Positions 22,691 through 25,401 of a stretch of 25,401 nt of DNA are shown in pieces. The stretch spans positions 1 through 25,401 of the forward strand of contig CANRLA010000012.1 in the NCBI GenBank assembly GCA_947631315.1, given 5' to 3'. This stretch comes from an uncultured Clostridia bacterium. GTDB taxonomy: Bacteria; Bacillota; Clostridia; TANB77; CAG-508. Position numbers and translations under genes: made by a program. The notes beneath the pieces were generated by a model. The model saw only the letters and a program-made list of their open reading frames with translations, was not told the origin of the DNA and searched no databases. Positions within the stretch are counted from its first letter, which is position 1. Each line of letters begins with the position of its first letter.

Positions 22691-22882
22691 TTAGTATTCT
22701 TTATAATCAATAAGAACTTTATTTATTCTCATTCCATATATATTATAATATGCTCTATATGTAGTTGAAGTCAATTTATTATTTTTAGCATCCATATATA
22801 CATATTGTCCCGTTCTTATCGGAACAAATATACTCAATAGAATTACTATAACTATAAGAACAGCATAAATTCTCTTTTTCAA
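22691..22882 (-). CDS. 63-aa single-pass membrane protein of unknown function
   Basis: The start is TTG 22882 with GGAGAG at good spacing. An N-terminal helix (RIYAVLIVIVILLSIFVPI, residues 4-22) is followed by a short extracytoplasmic part rich in Tyr (GQYVYMDAKNNKLTSTTYRA). It could be a membrane anchor or an uncleaved signal. It lies 45 nt after the metallopeptidase-like gene on the same strand, so they may be co-transcribed. I do not recognise the family. Confidence 0.65.
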   Translation of the reverse strand: MKKRIYAVLIVIVILLSIFVPIRTGQYVYMDAKNNKLTSTTYRAYYNIYGMRINKVLIDYKEY

Positions 22883-22927
22883 TTACATCTCTCCAATACA
22901 AATTATTCAAACAAATTTTGATCACAT

Positions 22928-23506
22928 TCAACATTTTATTTTAAATAAATCATTTGCATTCAACTTAGCTCTCTCTAACTTATCTTGAATTATTTTATCA
23001 GTATATTTTTTCTCATATAAGTCAAGATATCTGTCAATCTTATTACTATCAAATTTTGAATTTATATAACATGGTCTTTGTAATAGTTTTTGGACAATAA
23101 ATAATGTAAAAGCATTAGCATCAATCTCTATATCTTGTTTATAAAAACCATCATTACCAAAATTTATATAATTATCAAAATTAGATTTCCAGTTTAAGAC
23201 AATACTTTCATCTTCTAATGATTCTTTTATGTTTAATATTTGTTGCAATTGAAAAAAATGTCTATATTCGTGAATTATTGAAAATATTTCATCATGGCTT
23301 TTTAAATCATGCTTATCTAAATTCATATATATAGTATTAGTATTAGTAAAAAATTTTGCGTTTACATCTATGTATCTAATATTTACATTTTCCTCATTAA
23401 AAATAATCTTTTTATTTTTTGCTATTACCAAATTAGGTTTATCTTCCATATCTAATAATAGACTTAAAAATTCAATAAATTTTTTATAATACTCTATTAG
23501 TTCCAT
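22928..23506 (-). CDS. Small zincin-like metallopeptidase of unknown target
   Basis: This 192-aa protein starts at ATG 23506 behind AAAGGAGAT. It has the zinc motif HEYRH at residues 79-83, inside EIFSIIHEYRHFFQLQQIL. A downstream acidic motif QDIEIDANAF (about 124-133) can give the third ligand (Glu127 or Asp129), as in small gluzincins of phage and mobile elements. There is no signal peptide, so it should act in the cytoplasm. ImmA-type peptidases of conjugative elements cleave an XRE repressor, and two XRE regulators are nearby. This protein is not clearly ImmA, so that link is only a suggestion. Confidence 0.7.
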   Translation of the reverse strand: MELIEYYKKFIEFLSLLLDMEDKPNLVIAKNKKIIFNEENVNIRYIDVNAKFFTNTNTIYMNLDKHDLKSHDEIFSIIHEYRHFFQLQQILNIKESLEDESIVLNWKSNFDNYINFGNDGFYKQDIEIDANAFTLFIVQKLLQRPCYINSKFDSNKIDRYLDLYEKKYTDKIIQDKLERAKLNANDLFKIKC

Positions 23507-23642
23507 TTTAATCTCCTTTACAAGTTACATTATTTAAAGTATATAAAAAAAGCAAGTGATTGTAAATATTCTCACTAGTAATTTTTTGTTAATATTCTTT
23601 TAATCATTTAATCAACTTGTAGTATATCATAAGCATAAAAAG

Positions 23643-23682
23643 GTACAACAATTCAGACCATTTTTTTCTAAATATGTTGTAC
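23643..23682 (-). terminator. Terminator of the ribbon-helix-helix gene
   Basis: GTACAACA (23643-23650) and TGTTGTAC (23675-23682) form an 8-bp perfect stem directly after the stop codon, with CTTTTTATG following on the minus strand. The 24-nt loop is long. Confidence 0.6.
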
Positions 23683-23683
23683 T

Positions 23684-24016
23684 TTATTTATTTTCAAAAA
23701 ATTCTTTTATTGCACCATTTACTAATCTTGTAAATGATATTCCTGTCTTTTGATGATATTCATTTAATTTTTTAATATTGTTTTTTCTTAACATTAAATT
23801 TCTATAAGTAACAGATTCTCTACTTGGCTTTGCATAATATGTTGGATTATTTCTTTCTATATATTCCTCTATTGCTACATTAATGACATCACTTAATTTT
23901 GCATCATATTCTTTTTCTGTTGATAATTTTATTTTTTCATATAAACTATCATCAATATTTATTGCTTTTGCTTCTGTTTTGTTGTCTAACTTATACAACT
24001 TATCTCTAATGTTCAT
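23684..24016 (-). CDS. Tandem ribbon-helix-helix DNA-binding protein
   Basis: I chose ATG 24016 because AAGGTGAT lies 5 nt upstream; the in-frame ATG at 24031 does not fit as well. In the 110-aa product two segments each look like a ribbon-helix-helix unit: AKAINIDDSLYEKIKLSTEK continuing to DVINVAIEEYIER, and TYRNLMLRKNNIKKLNEYHQ continuing to FTRLVNGAIKEFFENK. One chain would then form the DNA-binding pair that usually needs a dimer. Such proteins regulate plasmid copy, conjugation or toxin-antitoxin genes. A perfect palindrome in its own upstream region is the likely operator. No toxin gene follows. Confidence 0.7.
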   Translation of the reverse strand: MNIRDKLYKLDNKTEAKAINIDDSLYEKIKLSTEKEYDAKLSDVINVAIEEYIERNNPTYYAKPSRESVTYRNLMLRKNNIKKLNEYHQKTGISFTRLVNGAIKEFFENK

Positions 24017-24053
24017 AATATCACCTTTCAAACTTATTTATACCCTTTAATTT

Positions 24054-24065
24054 GTATAATTATAC
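24054..24065. promoter_or_regulatory. Perfect 12-bp palindrome GTATAATTATAC upstream of the ribbon-helix-helix gene
   Basis: It includes a TATAAT-type -10 on the minus strand and lies 38 nt before the ATG. A repressor bound here would block the promoter, as usual in ribbon-helix-helix autoregulation. The -35 is weak. Confidence 0.5.
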
Positions 24066-24148
24066 TTGAAAGCTTAATATTATAATACTAGCATTATTTG
24101 TTGTAAAATAAACAATCTGAATATGTTAAATCTCTCATAGAAATCTAT

Positions 24149-24484
24149 TTAATCATAAAGTTTTCTTACATTTTCTTTTTCAAGTGAATTTAATTTGATT
24201 TTCACTTTGCTTATATTCTCAAAAATAGAAGTAATTTGAGTATCTTTATTCTTTATTGATTCATTAATATTATCTATTTCCTTATATATATCTTCCTTTT
24301 CATCTTTAGTTATGTAGCAATTTTCTACTGATTGCCTAACCCTCTCACTCTCTTCCGTTAATTGTCTGTAAATACTGTCATTAAAATGATTTCTAGTATA
24401 TACTTCAATAATAGTTATAAATATTGTTATAGATAGAACAATAATAATAAAATACTTTAAAACTGATAATCTTCTTTTAATAAT
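24149..24484 (-). CDS. 111-aa membrane-anchored coiled-coil protein with apparent ATT start
   Basis: This frame is open for 112 codons and ends at TAA 24149-24151. It has no ATG, GTG or TTG near its 5' end. At 24484 there is ATT ATT AAA AGA, with AAGGAGG (24498-24492) exactly 7 nt upstream, so the product would read MIKRRLSVLKYFIIIVLSIT. A basic start and one membrane helix (about 11-28) are followed by a charged helical region (LTEESERVRQSVENC, YKEIDNINESIKNKD, VKIKLNSLEKENVRKL) that should form a coiled coil outside the membrane. The ordered composition argues for a real gene. An upstream frameshift or sequencing error that hides an ATG is the main alternative. Confidence 0.6.
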   Translation of the reverse strand: MIKRRLSVLKYFIIIVLSITIFITIIEVYTRNHFNDSIYRQLTEESERVRQSVENCYITKDEKEDIYKEIDNINESIKNKDTQITSIFENISKVKIKLNSLEKENVRKLYD

Positions 24485-24570
24485 ATAATCCCCTCCTTCA
24501 TTATTTTTTCATACTGCATTTTATTTTTTATATTTTAGTTAAGTTTTATTTTTTTATTTATTAATTTTTT

Positions 24571-24822
24571 CTAAAACTTTGATGAACCTTTTTGTATGCC
24601 TGCTTGAAAAGCAATTGCTTTCTCATAATTATTAACATTTTCAAGGCTCTGTTGATATTTCTTTAGTATTTTAAAAACTTCAATATTTTCTGTTTCTATT
24701 TTTTTTTCAATTTTTTTTATATCTTCTTTTGATTCTATGTAGTCTTTAGGTGGTTCTTTTATAAAGTCTTTAATCACATTATCTATTGATTTGTAATATT
24801 CATTTGAAAATTTAATTTTCAT
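24571..24822 (-). CDS. 83-aa helical protein of unknown function
   Basis: I chose ATG 24822 (MKIKFSNEYYKSIDNVIKDF) because AAGGGAT lies upstream; the longer frame to 24900 lacks a ribosome site and overlaps a promoter-like region. The middle is Lys/Glu-rich and likely helical (KEDIKKIEKKIETENIEVFK). The tail (NNYEKAIAFQAGIQKGSSKF) is more uniform, with the small-residue pattern of a helix-packing surface. It lies 73 nt before the ATT-start gene on the same strand, which suggests one transcript. I recognise no family. Confidence 0.65.
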   Translation of the reverse strand: MKIKFSNEYYKSIDNVIKDFIKEPPKDYIESKEDIKKIEKKIETENIEVFKILKKYQQSLENVNNYEKAIAFQAGIQKGSSKF

Positions 24823-24949
24823 ATCGTTATCCCTTCTTTTTATATTATTTTTAATTTTGGTAAATAATAACTCGTAGTAGCTTCTACTACAAAATATCAT
24901 ATTTCATATTATAAAATCAACATAAATTCAAATTTTTTAGGAGATAATT

Positions 24950-25186
24950 ATGCGAACTTATAAAGACCAAATTAATTTTTTCGGTAAAATAATTGAAAAT
25001 GCTCGACTTGCGCACGATTTATCTCGTGAAGAATTAGCCCAAGAATTACAGTTAAGAGGTATTATTGTAGATAGAAGTTATATTTATCGTATAGAAAAGC
25101 AAAAATCAATTATCAAAGATTATGAATTAGTGGCTATTGCTAAAATTTTAGATATTGATATAAATAATTATAAAAACGATTTTTAG
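24950..25186 (+). CDS. XRE-family HTH regulator (copy 2)
   Basis: This 78-aa single-domain regulator starts at ATG 24950 behind TAGGAGATA. The HTH is IIENARLAHDLSREELAQEL, then the lengthened turn LRGIIVDRSY, then IYRIEKQKSIIKDYELVAIA. The longer turn and the KDYE/KDFE motif match copy 1 at 21913-22176. Divergent from the 83-aa gene, it probably controls that transcript and its own. Confidence 0.9.
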   Translation: MRTYKDQINFFGKIIENARLAHDLSREELAQELQLRGIIVDRSYIYRIEKQKSIIKDYELVAIAKILDIDINNYKNDF

Positions 25187-25219
25187 TTTTATTAAATATT
25201 AAAAATTTTAGACTGCCTT

Positions 25220-25401
25220 TTATCTTAATCTATATTTTTCCTCTAAATGTCTAAAAAATCTATTTGTTTCTTCAATTATTTCGGAATTTAAGTCATTCCT
25301 TAATAAATATTTTGGAATTTTTATTTTTTTTCTTTTGTGTTCAAATTTTATAAATTCTATTTTTTGATTTTCCATATCAATATTTTTTATTTTATATCCT
25401 T
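25220..25401 (-). CDS. Partial small protein at the right edge
   Basis: On the minus strand a frame is open from the window edge to TAA 25220-25222. It reads ...KIKNIDMENQKIEFIKFEHK and ends RFFRHLEEKYRLR. An internal ATG at 25375 is possible but has only a weak ribosome site (AAAAATATTGAT), so the gene may start beyond the window. It is basic and helical. No family assigned. Confidence 0.45.
   Translation of the reverse strand, partial: GYKIKNIDMENQKIEFIKFEHKRKKIKIPKYLLRNDLNSEIIEETNRFFRHLEEKYRLR

Noticed and set aside
1..25401. tRNA or rRNA genes and classical tRNA attachment site
   Set aside because: No cloverleaf or rRNA-like stretch was seen. The integrase targeted a protein gene instead.

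Overview
The window is AT-rich, with Firmicutes-type Shine-Dalgarno sequences and a complete spoIIIA operon, so it comes from an endospore-forming (or recently spore-forming) member of the Clostridia. I could not name a species. It has two parts: a conserved chromosomal backbone (1 to about 12,550) and an accessory region (about 12,560 to the right edge).

Backbone. From the left: the tail of an unidentified gene; a tiny Cys-rich membrane protein gene behind a sigma-K/E-like promoter; a U32 'peptidase' of the RlhA/TrhP RNA-hydroxylation type; then, on the minus strand, L27 and L21 with an L21-leader 5' UTR and a consensus promoter. Next comes spoIIIAA-AB-AC-AD-AE-AF-AG-AH (transcribed right to left), the mother-cell part of the SpoIIIA-SpoIIQ channel, and then rny-yebC from a sigma-A-type promoter. 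Oddities are an L27 with a Lys/Ala/Thr-rich tail and neither a Prp-cleavable leader nor a prp gene, an unusually long SpoIIIAH N-terminus, and a 26-bp copy of the spoIIIAC 3' end just upstream of spoIIIAC.

Junction. Beside rny is a pilin-like, sulfatase-modifying-factor/C-type-lectin-fold surface protein gene. Its last ~120 bp have the codon signature of a diversity-generating retroelement (DGR) variable region. Its 5' end is missing: the reading frame begins inside the hydrophobic pilin helix, exactly where a large serine recombinase gene ends, and the recombinase stop codon lies in the target gene. I read this as one end of a serine-integrase element that entered the gene and runs past the right edge.

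Element cargo. In order: a two-gene leader to the recombinase (SHOCT-like peptide, then a 63-aa protein resembling a recombinase N-terminus); an orphan MazF-type toxin with a C-terminal extension; a ~235-nt block with nested helices and two possible pseudoknots, probably a structured RNA; a sigma-like HTH protein of the kind found in conjugative elements; and an intergenic region with long inverted repeats and helically phased direct repeats. After these come a Spo0A-like regulator with a degenerate receiver, convergent with a viperin/MoaA-like radical SAM enzyme fused to another degenerate receiver; LysR and PadR regulators; two XRE regulators; a small zincin; a tandem ribbon-helix-helix protein; and several small unknown proteins, one apparently starting at ATT. 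No replication, conjugation or phage structural gene is visible.

The most interesting candidate system is the convergent pair at 18,090-20,036. Both products carry a receiver-like domain in which the phospho-acceptor Asp is Asn. The two genes share a bidirectional terminator, and their upstream regions share a sequence motif. I propose a phosphorylation-independent regulator working with a nucleotide-modifying-type radical SAM enzyme, possibly in element control or phage defence. That function is inference.
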